From: Brachybacterium sp. FME24
GTDB lineage: Bacteria; Actinomycetota; Actinomycetes; Actinomycetales; Dermabacteraceae
Direction of reading: 5' to 3'
DNA length: 64,000 nt
Assembly (NCBI RefSeq): GCF_014897705.1
Contig: NZ_JABUXV010000006.1
Span: 209,762-273,761, forward strand
Shown piece after piece: positions 55,217-64,000 of this stretch. Under the pieces are notes generated by a model that saw only the letters and a list, made by a program, of their open reading frames with translations, made no database searches and had not been told where the DNA came from. Positions within the stretch are counted from its first letter, which is position 1. Every line of letters begins with the position of its first letter. A program made the position numbers and the translations under genes.

Positions 55217-56233
55217 ATGAGCACCGATGCCTTCGTCCCGTCCCCCACCCGCTATGCCGACACCACCTACCGGCGGGTGGGCCGGTCCGGCGTGCAGCTG
55301 CCTCCGATCTCACTGGGCTTCTGGCAGAACTTCGGCGAGGACCGTGAACCGCAGACCCTGCGCTCGATCGTCCGCCGTGCCTTCGATCTCGGCGTGACCC
55401 ATTTCGATCTGGCCAACAACTACGGCCCGCCTCCGGGCAGCGCCGAGACCCACGTGGGTCGGATCCTCGCGCAGGACTTCGGCCATCACCGCGACGAGAT
55501 CGTGGTCTCCACCAAAGCCGGGTACCGGATGTGGCCGGGGCCGTACGGGGACGGCGGCTCCCGCAAGTACCTGTTGAACTCCTTGGACCAGTCGCTGCGT
55601 CGGCTCGGCCTGGGTCACGTCGATATCTTCTATCACCATCGTGAGGATCCCGAGACGCCGCTCGAGGAGACCATGGCGGCGCTGGACCACGCGGTGCGCA
55701 GCGGCAGAGCGCAGTACGTCGGCATCTCGAACTACTCCCCGGAACGGACCCGGCAGGCGGCCGAGATCCTCGCCGATCTCGGGACGCCGCTGCTCATCCA
55801 CCAGCCGTCCTACTCGATGTTCAACCGGCACATCGAGAACGGTCTCGTGGAGGTCGCCGAGGACTTGGGCATCGGGCTGGCCGCCTTCTCTCCGCTGCAG
55901 CAGGGCCTGCTGACCAGCAAGTACATGTCCGGAGTCCCGCACGGTTCCCGGGCGAGCGGCGCGGGAGGGTCCCTCACGGAACGCCAGGTCCACGAACCCG
56001 ACTACCAGACCCGCGCCCGCAGCCTCACGGAGATCGCCCATGCGCGCGGCCAGAGCCTCGCCCAGCTCGCCCTCGCCTGGACGCTGCGCAACCCGACCGT
56101 GACGACCTCCCTGGTCGGGGCCTCCTCGGTGCATCAGCTCGAGCAGAACGTCGCCACGCTCGAGAACCTCGCCTTCACCGACGAGGAGCTCACGCGCATC
56201 GACAGGTTCGCGATCGATGGCACGGGGCGCTGA
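55217..56233 (+). CDS. aldo/keto reductase (YghZ/Kv-beta-like)
   Basis: A 338-aa NADPH-dependent reductase of the AKR superfamily, closest in pattern to E. coli YghZ (L-glyceraldehyde 3-phosphate reductase). The catalytic tetrad is present: Asp and Tyr in HFDLANNYGPP, Lys in STKAGYRMWPG, His in DIFYHHRED. The cofactor site ISNYSPERTRQA and C-terminal SLVGASSVHQLEQNV are conserved. TAAACT at 55205-55210 ends 6 nt before the ATG with no ribosome site: a clear leaderless start. Confidence 0.93.
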   Translation: MSTDAFVPSPTRYADTTYRRVGRSGVQLPPISLGFWQNFGEDREPQTLRSIVRRAFDLGVTHFDLANNYGPPPGSAETHVGRILAQDFGHHRDEIVVSTKAGYRMWPGPYGDGGSRKYLLNSLDQSLRRLGLGHVDIFYHHREDPETPLEETMAALDHAVRSGRAQYVGISNYSPERTRQAAEILADLGTPLLIHQPSYSMFNRHIENGLVEVAEDLGIGLAAFSPLQQGLLTSKYMSGVPHGSRASGAGGSLTERQVHEPDYQTRARSLTEIAHARGQSLAQLALAWTLRNPTVTTSLVGASSVHQLEQNVATLENLAFTDEELTRIDRFAIDGTGR

Positions 56234-56299
56234 GCGCTCCCCCTCCGACCCCTCGGCCACCCCTTGCGACGCACGGCACACTGTGCTTCGCGCAAGACC

Positions 56300-56359
56300 T
56301 GCCCAAGGTCGCACTCGATGAGCGAACCGTCCTCATATCGTGCCCAAGGTCGCACTCGA
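56300..56359. repeat. 19-bp direct repeat pair in the akr-ppc intergenic region
   Basis: TGCCCAAGGTCGCACTCGA occurs at 56300-56318 and 56341-56359, 41 bp apart. Identical 19-mers this close suggest duplication or a dispersed repeat family. Confidence 0.85.
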
Positions 56360-56386
56360 CGGCACGGAGGCCGCCGCGGGCCGGGT

Positions 56387-56435
56387 ACGGGGAAGGCCCC
56401 CGACGATCACCAGGATCGTCGGGGGCCTTCCCCGT
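56387..56435. terminator. 22-bp perfect terminator hairpin between akr and ppc
   Basis: Arms 56387-56408 (ACGGGGAAGGCCCCCGACGATC in part) and 56414-56435 pair perfectly around the 5-nt loop ACCAG. It starts 13 nt after the ppc stop on the minus strand and is symmetric, so it can serve both convergent genes. Confidence 0.9.
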
Positions 56436-56448
56436 CGGCGGGACCGGA

Positions 56449-59277
56449 TCAGCCGGTGTTCTTCAGGCCCGCGGCCACACCGTTGATGGTGGTCAGCAGG
56501 GCACGCTGCAGGTCCGGCTCCAGCTCGCCACCGGCCGCGGTGACGGCCCGGGCTCGCTGCAGCATCGCGACCTGCATGTACGAGATCGGATCCAGGTAGC
56601 GGTCGCGCACGGCGAGCGTGCGCTTGAGCACCGGCTGGTTGTCCAGCAAGCCCAGCACCCCGGTGAGGCGCTCGATCTCGGCGACCGAGAGCTCGTACTC
56701 CGCCTTGATGCGTTCGAAGAGCGGCCACAGTCGCTCCGGCGCCAGGGAGTGGACGTAGTGCGCGGCGATCTGCATGTCCGTCTTCGCCAGCGTCATCTCG
56801 ACGTTGCTGATCACGGTGCGGAAGAAGTGCCAATTGCGCAGCATGTCGTGGAGGTCAGGCTCGAGCCCGGCCTCACGGGCGGCCTTGAGACCGGAACCCG
56901 CGCCGAACCAGCCCGGCACGATCTGCCGTGACTGGGTCCAGCCGAACACCCAGGGGATCGCCCGCAGCCCGTCCAGCCCCTTCTCGGAGGTGGCGCGCTT
57001 GGAGGGACGGGATCCGATGTTCAGGTCACCGAGCTGCTCGACCGGCGTCGAGGTCACGAAGTACTCGGGCAGGTCCGGGTCGTCGGCCAGCGTGCGATAG
57101 CGCGCATAGGAGGCGTCGGAGACCTTCTGCATGACATCGCCGAAGTGGTCGAGCTGCTTCTCCGGAGTGCGCGGGGACGTGTGCAGCGCCGAGCCCTCGA
57201 GCACAGCGGCCAGCGACAGGTCCAGGTTCTCCCGGGCCAGCGTGGGCAACGTGTACTTGTCGGAGATGACCTCGCCCTGCTCGGTGAACTTGATCTCGCC
57301 CTCGAGCACGCCGTACGGCTGGGCCAGGATCGCGTCGTAGGTGGGACCGCCGCCACGGCCGACGGAACCGCCGCGGCCGTGGAAGAGGCGCAGGGTGACC
57401 CCGTGGCGGGCCGCAGCGTCACGCAGCTGGCGCTGCGCCTGGTGGATCTCCCACTGGCTGGTGATCACCCCGGAGTCCTTGTTGCCGTCGGAGTAGCCGA
57501 GCATGACCTCCTGGAAGTCGCCGCGCAGGCGCACGATCTCCCGGTAGGAGGGGTCGCTCAGCAGCTCGTCGAGGATCTCGCCGGCGTGACGCAGCTCAGC
57601 GACCTCCTCCAGCAGGGGCGCGAAGCTGATGTCCGAGCGGTTCTCCTCACCGCCGGGCAGGGTGACCAGGCCGGCTTCCCGCGCCAGCAGGGCGACGGCG
57701 AGGATGTCGTCGGCACCGTGGGTCATCGAGACGATGTAGGTCTCGATCGAGGAGGGTCCGTACCGACGATGGGCGTCACGGATCTCCCCGAACACCTTGT
57801 ACGTGGTGCGCGTGGCATCGTCCAGGATCGTCTCGTCCTCGGCGAGCGACGTGCCGACCAGCGGGCGACGGCTCGCGAGCTCGGCGGCCAGCACCTTGGT
57901 GCGCTCGGCACGGCTGAGCTCGGCGTAGGGGCGGTCCAGTTCCCCGACACGGTCGAAGAGTCGGGCCAGCACCTCGTGGTGCTTCTCCGAGTGCTCGCGC
58001 ACATCGAGGATGGCGAGGTTCAGGCCGGATCCGGCCAGGACCTGCTGAGCGACCGCGATCGCACCATCGGCGGCACGATGACCGCCGTGGCGACCCAGCG
58101 CGGCGCGCAGCACGCCGAAGTCGTCCTGCAGCTCCTCGCTGTCGTAGTAGTCCTTGCCGTGCACGTGCGATGCACCGGTGCGGATCCGCTCCCCGGTGGC
58201 CTTGAGCTTGGCCCGCATGGTGCCGAGCTTGAGCCGGTACGGCTCCTGCTCGAACATCCGCTGCTGGACCTCGTCGACCTCGGACTCGAAGGCGAGGTCC
58301 GCGGCCACGCTCGCGCGCAGCTCCTCGTCCTCACCGGTCAGCTCGCTCGAGATCGACAGATCGCCGATGAGCTCGGAGATGACGTCGACGGCGAGCTCGA
58401 CCGCGGTCTCGGCCTGGAGCTGGAGGACCTCGCGGGTGACCTCGGCGGTGACATACGGGTTGCCGTCGCGGTCGCCGCCGATCCACGAGCCGAACCGCAG
58501 GGGCACCTGGCGCTCGCGCAGGTCGGCACCGTGAGCTCGCAGCTCTTCGCGCAGGTCGTCGAGGAAGTCGGGCATGGTCTGGCGATACAGCTGGCTCAGG
58601 TAGTAGAGCACGTTGCGCGACTCGTCCTGCGGGGTCGGGCGCTGCCGACGCAGCTCGTCGGTCTGCCACAGCGACTCGATGAGCTCCGAGAGCAGGTGGT
58701 CCTGCCGACGCCGCTCGGCGGTGCCCTCGTCGGTGTCCCGTTCCAGGATGTCCGAGATCTTGCGGAGCTTGGTCAGCACGGCCCGGCGCGACGCCTCGGT
58801 GGGGTGCGCGGTGAAGATCAGACGCACGTCGAGCGAGTCGACCGCCTCCTGCAGGCCCTGGGGCCCGACCGACTCGTGGACCGCCGCGACGGTGCGCGGG
58901 ACCCACGACTCCGAGGCGGGTCGCTCACGCAGAGAACGCACCCGGTACACCTGCTCTGCGGCATTGGCCAGCAGGAAGTACTGGGCGAAGGCGCGGGTGA
59001 GCGCGGTCGCCTGCTCGAGCGGGAGCTCGGCCAGGCGGTCCTGGACGTCGCGCGCCTCGGCCCCGGAATCCGAGGACTTCGCATCCTTGGTCAGTTTGCG
59101 GACCTGCTCGACGAGGTCCAGCAGCTCCTGTCCATGCTGATCGGCGAGAGTGCGGCCCAACAGCGTCGAGAGCCGGCGGACGGTGGCACGCAGGGGTGCA
59201 TCGATATGGGGGTCGTCACCGACGACGGGGAACTCACTCGTCAAGGTCGGGACGGCAATGGCGTCAGAATCTGGCAC
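56449..59277 (-). CDS. ppc: phosphoenolpyruvate carboxylase
   Basis: A 942-aa enzyme that adds bicarbonate to phosphoenolpyruvate to make oxaloacetate, refilling the TCA cycle. All key blocks are intact: catalytic His in [32 protein letters not shown], the mobile loop [27 protein letters not shown], and the C-terminal KNTG that shapes the active site. I chose the GTG at 59275-59277 because AGGAGG lies 4 nt upstream; an ATG 36 codons earlier adds a Pro/Ala-rich segment without family similarity. A strong terminator follows. Confidence 0.96.
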   Translation of the reverse strand: MPDSDAIAVPTLTSEFPVVGDDPHIDAPLRATVRRLSTLLGRTLADQHGQELLDLVEQVRKLTKDAKSSDSGAEARDVQDRLAELPLEQATALTRAFAQYFLLANAAEQVYRVRSLRERPASESWVPRTVAAVHESVGPQGLQEAVDSLDVRLIFTAHPTEASRRAVLTKLRKISDILERDTDEGTAERRRQDHLLSELIESLWQTDELRRQRPTPQDESRNVLYYLSQLYRQTMPDFLDDLREELRAHGADLRERQVPLRFGSWIGGDRDGNPYVTAEVTREVLQLQAETAVELAVDVISELIGDLSISSELTGEDEELRASVAADLAFESEVDEVQQRMFEQEPYRLKLGTMRAKLKATGERIRTGASHVHGKDYYDSEELQDDFGVLRAALGRHGGHRAADGAIAVAQQVLAGSGLNLAILDVREHSEKHHEVLARLFDRVGELDRPYAELSRAERTKVLAAELASRRPLVGTSLAEDETILDDATRTTYKVFGEIRDAHRRYGPSSIETYIVSMTHGADDILAVALLAREAGLVTLPGGEENRSDISFAPLLEEVAELRHAGEILDELLSDPSYREIVRLRGDFQEVMLGYSDGNKDSGVITSQWEIHQAQRQLRDAAARHGVTLRLFHGRGGSVGRGGGPTYDAILAQPYGVLEGEIKFTEQGEVISDKYTLPTLARENLDLSLAAVLEGSALHTSPRTPEKQLDHFGDVMQKVSDASYARYRTLADDPDLPEYFVTSTPVEQLGDLNIGSRPSKRATSEKGLDGLRAIPWVFGWTQSRQIVPGWFGAGSGLKAAREAGLEPDLHDMLRNWHFFRTVISNVEMTLAKTDMQIAAHYVHSLAPERLWPLFERIKAEYELSVAEIERLTGVLGLLDNQPVLKRTLAVRDRYLDPISYMQVAMLQRARAVTAAGGELEPDLQRALLTTINGVAAGLKNTG

Positions 59278-59409
59278 GGGGCCTCCTGGGGTCGGCGGCG
59301 CCACGCAGCGGCCGCCGACAGCTGGGGCGACCGCCTCGGCGCGGAACGAACGGGCACAGACTACCGTGACGGCCTCCGGCAGCACGGCGCGGGACAGTCA
59401 GCGGACGAG

Positions 59410-59467
59410 ACGGGGCACGGCCGACGGGATGCACGAGCGCATCTCCCCGTCGGCCGATGGACCCCGT
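59410..59467 (-). terminator. terminator of the ehu operon
   Basis: On either side of an inner loop, CGGCCGACGGG (59418-59428) pairs with CCCGTCGGCCG (59446-59456), extended inside by ATGC/GCAT and outside by ACGGGG/CCCCGT. It begins 2 nt after the ehuA stop codon. Confidence 0.8.
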
Positions 59468-59468
59468 G

Positions 59469-60249
<781 letters not shown>

Positions 60250-60257
<8 letters not shown>

Positions 60258-60900
60258 GTTTCTTCTCCAGTCGTCGGATCAGGAGGGATGTCGGGTAGCT
60301 GGCGGCGAGGAAGATCAGGCCGGCCAGCGTGATCGACTCGGTGTACCGGAACGTGTCCCCGCCGTAGGTCTGGGCGACCCGCACCATCTCCGGGATGTAG
60401 ATGACCACGAAGAACGGGGTCTCCTTGAACATGGAGATGGCGTAGTTGCCCAGTGCCGGCAGAGTGTTGCGGATCGCCTGCGGGATGACGACCGCCCGCC
60501 AGGTGCGGGACTGCGGGAGCGAGAGCGCGGTGGCCGCCTCCCACTGACCCTTGGCGACGGAGTCGATGCCGGCGCGGTACACCTCGGCCATATAGGTCGT
60601 GTAGTGGATGCCGAGCACCCAGATGCCGATCGCGAGCGTCGAGTCGATGTACGGCGACAGCACCAGATTGGCGAACACCAGCTGGACCACCAGCGGCGTC
60701 ATCCGGATGAACTCGACGACCCAGGTCACCGGAGTGCGGATGATTCCCGGCGCGATCCGCCGGATGATCGCGACGACCAGGCCCAGGACGACGGCGATGA
60801 GGGTGCCGAGCACGGTCGCCAGCAGCGTGATCTTGAAGCCTTCCAGCAGCAGCGGGAAGACGGCGAAGGCGTGGTCCCAATCCCACCATGATGGATTCAT
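60250..60900 (-). CDS. ehuD: ectoine/hydroxyectoine-type ABC transporter permease (EhuD)
   Basis: A 216-aa His/Glu/Gln/Arg-type permease with about five helices. It begins WWDWDHAFAVFPLLLEGFKI, a typical EhuD start, and has the EAA-like loop VAKGQWEAATALSLPQSRTW. Its ATG overlaps the EhuC stop codon (ATGA) and its 3' end overlaps ehuA. Glutamine or another polar amino acid is a less likely substrate. Confidence 0.87.
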
Positions 60901-61703
60901 GCCTTGCCACCTCCTGAGATCGGCGCTCGGAACAACGATCCTTCGGTGATGACGCTCCCCGGCGACCGGAACAGCGTGCCCCAGGACTTCGAGAGGGCGG
61001 GGCCGCGTCCGATCTTGTGCTTGGCGCGCACCTCGAGAGCGTTCATGAGGATCACGATCACCCAGGCGATGAGGTAGTACGCCAGAAGGGCGAAGAGGAA
61101 GGCGAACCAGGTGCCGGTCTGGTCACGGACCTGCTCGATACGGAAGTAGAGGTCGTACAGCAGCACCGTGCTCACGATCGCACTGCCCTTGAGCAGCTGG
61201 ATCCACAGGTTGGACAGCGAGGGGATCATCAGCGCCCAGGCCTGCGGGATGATGATCCGGAACATCCCGCGCACCGGGCTCAGGCTGAGCGCGCTGATCG
61301 CCTCGTACTGCCCCTTGGGCACCGATCCGATCGAGCCGCGCACCACCTCGGCGCCATAGGCTCCGTAGTTCAGTCCCAGCGCCAGCACGCCGATCGCCAA
61401 GGGCGCGAGCTGCCAGCCGAAGGGGTACGGGAGCTGGGGCAGCACGAAGGCCAGCCAGAACAGCTGGACCACGAGCGAGGTGCCACGGAAGAACTCCACG
61501 AAGATGCGCGCGATGATGCGCACGACGGAGTACTTTGCGACCTGGGCGACGCCGAAGACGATCGAGATCGCGAGGGCGAGCAGCCCACCCAATGCGGTGG
61601 CCTGCGCCGTGACCCAGATGCCCTCCACGATCAGCGGCATCCGCTCGCCGAGGATCTGCAGATTGGGGCCGAGCTGCTCGAAGAACCCGATCACACCGTC
61701 CAT
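60897..61703 (-). CDS. ehuC: ectoine/hydroxyectoine-type ABC transporter permease (EhuC)
   Basis: A 268-aa permease with five helices: GIWVTAQATALGGLLALAIS near the N-terminus and the EAA-like loop VPKGQYEAISALSLSPVRGM. The C-terminal 35 residues are a basic cytoplasmic tail. The ribosome site is close to ideal (AGGAGGTGATC) before the ATG at 61703, possibly to keep the permease well translated despite the intercistronic hairpin upstream. Confidence 0.87.
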   Translation of the reverse strand: MDGVIGFFEQLGPNLQILGERMPLIVEGIWVTAQATALGGLLALAISIVFGVAQVAKYSVVRIIARIFVEFFRGTSLVVQLFWLAFVLPQLPYPFGWQLAPLAIGVLALGLNYGAYGAEVVRGSIGSVPKGQYEAISALSLSPVRGMFRIIIPQAWALMIPSLSNLWIQLLKGSAIVSTVLLYDLYFRIEQVRDQTGTWFAFLFALLAYYLIAWVIVILMNALEVRAKHKIGRGPALSKSWGTLFRSPGSVITEGSLFRAPISGGGKA

Positions 61704-61728
61704 CGGGGGATCACCTCCTGGGTGCGCG

Positions 61729-61767
61729 CCGCTCCGGCGCGCCCCGGAAGGGGACGCGCCGGAGCGG
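61729..61767 (-). promoter_or_regulatory. intercistronic hairpin between ehuB and ehuC
   Basis: CCGCTCCGGCGCG (61729-61741) pairs perfectly with CGCGCCGGAGCGG (61755-61767), a 13-bp stem in the 85-nt gap. Such hairpins after a binding-protein gene stabilise its message or partly stop transcription so that more receptor than permease is made. Confidence 0.7.
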
Positions 61768-61788
61768 TACAGATGCGAGGATCAGGAC

Positions 61789-62718
61789 TCACTGAAGGGA
61801 TGACAGGTCGCCTTCGCACAGGATCGCGGCGGTCATGTCCTCCGGGGGCAGCTCCTCCTCGGTGAAGCCGAAGTCGCCCACGATCGAGAGGTAGCGCTCC
61901 GGGTCGCTGATGATCTCCGCCAGCTTCTCGTTGTAGGCGTCGAGCACGGAGGTGTCCTCCTTGCGGAAGACCGTGCCGCCGGCGCCGACCTGCTTCACGC
62001 CATCGATCTCGGCGACGAAGCTCTCCGTCACCTCGAGGTCGGTGTTGGAATTCTCCGCCAGCCAGTTCAACGAGATCGCGGTGAGCGCGAAGGCGTCAGC
62101 GTTGCCGCTGGTGACGGCGTCCACGCCATCCTGCGGGCCGCCGACTTCGATGCTTTCCAGTCCGAGGTCCGTGGCGTAGGTGCTCTCGATCGCGCCGCTC
62201 ATGGTGGCGACGGTGAGACCGGAGTCGACGAAGGACTGCATGTTCTCCAGGCCCTCGGGGTTTCCGGCGGGCACCATGAGCGCCGTCGTGTACTGGAACT
62301 CCGGCTCGCTGAAGGCGGCCTCGGCGCAGCGCTCAGGGAGGATCGACATGCCGGCGCTGACCGCGTCGAACTGTCCTGCGTTCAGACCCGGGATCAGCGA
62401 GTTCCAGTCGGTGACCTTGCCCACGACCTCGTCGATGCCGAGCTCGCCGAAGATCTCGCGGTGCATGGCCACGGTCGCACCGGTCAGGTCGCCGTTGTCA
62501 TCGAAGCTGTAGGGTGCCTCTCCCGCGAAACCGACGGTGATGGTGCCGGCCTCCTGGAGCTTCGAGAGCAGGTCACCCCCGCCGCCATCGCTGGAGTCGT
62601 CCCCACCGCCACCGCCACCGCCGGTGCTGGTCTGGCTGCAGGCAGCGAGGCCACCACCCAGGGCTGCGGCAGACAGGACGAGGCCGCTTCCGCGGAAGAA
62701 TGATCGGCGGTTGTGCAT
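61789..62718 (-). CDS. ehuB: ectoine/hydroxyectoine-type ABC transporter substrate-binding lipoprotein (EhuB)
   Basis: A 309-aa family 3 binding protein. The signal peptide ends with lipobox LAAC (about residue 27), preceded by a basic RRSFFRG start that could be a Tat motif. A Gly/Asp/Ser-rich linker of about 20 residues follows, then the receptor: TITVGFAGEAPYSFDDNGDL and SILPERCAEAAFSEPEF match EhuB. It should bind ectoine or a related compatible solute on the outer membrane face. I start at the ATG at 62716-62718; the longer upstream frame is open by chance. Confidence 0.88.
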   Translation of the reverse strand: MHNRRSFFRGSGLVLSAAALGGGLAACSQTSTGGGGGGGDDSSDGGGGDLLSKLQEAGTITVGFAGEAPYSFDDNGDLTGATVAMHREIFGELGIDEVVGKVTDWNSLIPGLNAGQFDAVSAGMSILPERCAEAAFSEPEFQYTTALMVPAGNPEGLENMQSFVDSGLTVATMSGAIESTYATDLGLESIEVGGPQDGVDAVTSGNADAFALTAISLNWLAENSNTDLEVTESFVAEIDGVKQVGAGGTVFRKEDTSVLDAYNEKLAEIISDPERYLSIVGDFGFTEEELPPEDMTAAILCEGDLSSLQ

Positions 62719-62744
62719 GGGGGTGCTCCCTCTCGCTGGGTGAT

Positions 62745-62787
62745 CGACATCCGGGCCGGACGGGCGTTGTCGGACAATCGGATGTCG
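62745..62787. promoter_or_regulatory. FadR-like operator and inverted repeats between ehuB and its GntR regulator
   Basis: TTGTCGGACAA (62767-62777) is a perfect 11-bp palindrome that fits the FadR-subfamily consensus TNGTNNNACNA at every defined base. It is framed by the 9-bp inverted pair CGACATCCG (62745-62753) and CGGATGTCG (62779-62787). The 363-bp gap (62719-63081) holds no gene. A TATACC hexamer at about 62809-62814 (minus strand) may be the ehuB -10. Confidence 0.7.
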
Positions 62788-63081
62788 GGATATCGGATTC
62801 CCGTCCACGGTATAGGTGTCCGAGGCCACCCTTCCGGTCCTATGGTGTTTCGTGATGCGGTCGTGACCCGCGGGCCCAGCGCTCATAGGTGAGCTCCATG
62901 GGGACGGCGCGCGCCTCCGAAAGGCGGTCCCGGAGAGGGCGGACCACCCGGGACAAGCCATCGGATGAAGCCGTCGAGTGAGGCCGACGACTGCACCGGA
63001 GGTCCGGTGCGGTCGCACGGTCCACGCCGTTCTACGATGGCTCGACATGGTGCGCTCCGCGCAGGAAAGAGGAGGATGGCG

Positions 63082-63873
63082 ATGGCGTCTCGCCACGAAC
63101 GGGTACAGCTGCCGATGATGCAGCCGCTGCGTCGGCCCTCGATCATCGATCAGGCCGAGCTCGAGCTGCGCAATGCCATCTATTACGGCGACCTCCGCCC
63201 CGGCGACCCGATCCCCGAGGTCCAGGTGTCCCGGCAGATGGGCATCTCCCGCTCCTCTCTGCGCGAGGCCTGTCAGCGACTGGTGCGCGACGGTCTGCTC
63301 ACGCAGATCCCCGGGCGCGGCCTGTTCGTCACCCGCATGAACGCCTCGACCATGTCGGATTTCATCGACTACCGCCTGGGCATCGAGATGCAGGCCGCCA
63401 CGATCGTCGCGGACCGGGTCGCGGACCTGCGCAGGTCCGGCCACGAAGCGGCGGCCGAGGAGCTCCTCGCCCCGTTGCGTGCGTCCCTCGAGCGCAGCCG
63501 AGCCGCCCTCGCCGCCGAAGAGGTCATCGAGGCCGGCAACGCCGATCTCGACCTGCACCAGCAGCTCGCGGAGATCGCTCGGAACCGATTCCTGAGCACG
63601 GCGATGAACACGATAGTGATCCTCACCCGGATGGGCAGCTTCTCCGATCCGCTCGGCTTCGGTGTGCGCGCTGACCTCACCACCACCCACCAGGCGCTGC
63701 TGGACGCCCTCGCCGAGGGGAACGGGTCCCGGGCGCGCGCCCTCCTGCGCGAATCGCTGCAGGAGCTCGCGGGACGACTTCGCTTCGGAGCCGATGCCGA
63801 TGTGGTGCGCGATCCCGATCTGCTGGAGACCTCCGGCCCGGAGTGGACGACGATCGGCGGCCACGAGGGCTGA
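63082..63873 (+). CDS. GntR-family regulator (FCD/FadR subfamily)
   Basis: A 263-aa regulator. The winged helix covers about residues 20-85: LELRNAIYYGDLRPGDPIPE, VSRQMGISRSSLREACQRL, GLLTQIPGRGLFVTRM. The C-terminal FCD domain (about 95-240) has the acidic/His metal-ligand positions (NADLDLHQQLAEIARNRFL, TTTHQALLDALAEGN). It is divergent from ehuB and is probably its ligand-responsive repressor, using the 62767 operator. The ATG at 63082 has GGAGG 6 nt upstream; another ATG two codons earlier overlaps it. Confidence 0.88.
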   Translation: MASRHERVQLPMMQPLRRPSIIDQAELELRNAIYYGDLRPGDPIPEVQVSRQMGISRSSLREACQRLVRDGLLTQIPGRGLFVTRMNASTMSDFIDYRLGIEMQAATIVADRVADLRRSGHEAAAEELLAPLRASLERSRAALAAEEVIEAGNADLDLHQQLAEIARNRFLSTAMNTIVILTRMGSFSDPLGFGVRADLTTTHQALLDALAEGNGSRARALLRESLQELAGRLRFGADADVVRDPDLLETSGPEWTTIGGHEG

Positions 63874-63882
63874 GCAGGCGCG

Positions 63883-63927
63883 AAAAGGCCCCTCCCCCGC
63901 GACATCGTCGCAGGTGAGGGGCCTTTT
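63883..63927 (+). terminator. Rho-independent terminator after the GntR gene
   Basis: AAAAGGCCCCTC pairs with GAGGGGCCTTTT (12 bp), 10 nt after the stop codon, with a run of four T at the end; a small inner stem (GCGAC/GTCGC) lies in the loop. It is the most canonical terminator in the window. The 73 bases after it hold nothing I can name. Confidence 0.88.
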
Positions 63928-64000
63928 CCATCGGCGGAGACGAGAGTGTCTGGATTCAGGAGATCGTTGACAGGATCTTCCTGGGATTTTCTCCGAGATG

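Noticed and set aside
59278..59385. 36-codon N-terminal extension of PEP carboxylase
   Set aside because: The extension has no family similarity and no ribosome site, while the GTG at 59277 has AGGAGG 4 nt upstream.
63967..63972. TTGACA hexamer near the right edge as a promoter
   Set aside because: A perfect -35 hexamer, but no -10 box is seen at 16-18 nt and the window ends before any gene.

Overview
High-GC actinobacterial chromosome, probably Micrococcales and possibly close to Brachybacterium. This is inferred from gene content: DUF3263 and LytR_C proteins beside ung, FprA-type ferredoxin reductase, a stand-alone GGM-tailed GroEL under CIRCE control, ehuABCD, and lone TreS. Many genes appear leaderless, with a -10 hexamer 6-7 nt before the start codon. 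No phage, IS, integrase or CRISPR signal was seen. The window is core-like chromosome with several transport and regulatory cassettes.

Layout. 1-7130: a lipoprotein, an exo/endonuclease-phosphatase family protein, a four-gene operon pairing a DUF62 SAM hydrolase with a complete ECF transporter, a frameshifted membrane protein and an SRPBCC protein. 7173-10206: TRAP transporter (large and small permease, Tat lipoprotein receptor). 10676-12644: groL with a strong terminator and two tandem CIRCE operators. 12830-18666: LytR_C protein, DUF3263 protein, uracil-DNA glycosylase, trehalose synthase and two membrane proteins. 18721-23711: an ECF sigma factor with a SnoaL-like C-terminal extension, divergent from SDR/epimerase/DUF6463-like genes and with a matching ECF41-type promoter; then an HxlR regulator divergent from an alpha/beta-hydrolase that has lost its catalytic Ser and His. 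23800-31244: tRNA-Thr(UGU), DsbA-like protein, membrane Ser/Thr kinase, AIM24 protein, and an ATP-grasp/alpha-E plus transglutaminase pair. 31730-35106: FprA, DUF1304 protein, AlaA-type aminotransferase.

35216-42273: alpha-galactoside cassette (GH36, two ABC permeases, Tat lipoprotein binding protein, ROK regulator) without its own ATPase. 42413-45698: an esterase and three conserved unknowns. 45732-47668: an array of 11-bp direct repeats resembling a PHO box, followed by DUF47 and PiT phosphate transport genes. 47754-56233: membrane protein, phosphoglucomutase, a Pro/Thr/Glu-rich surface protein, low-MW tyrosine phosphatase, two acetyltransferases flanking an App1-type phosphatase, and an aldo/keto reductase. 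56449-63927: PEP carboxylase, the ehuBCDA ectoine-type uptake operon and its divergent GntR/FCD regulator, with a FadR-like operator between them.

The most interesting units are the SAM-hydrolase/ECF-transporter operon, the sigma-factor/oxidoreductase module with its visible promoter, the catalytically dead hydrolase under HxlR control, and the phosphate repeat array. All functional links are inferred from sequence alone.
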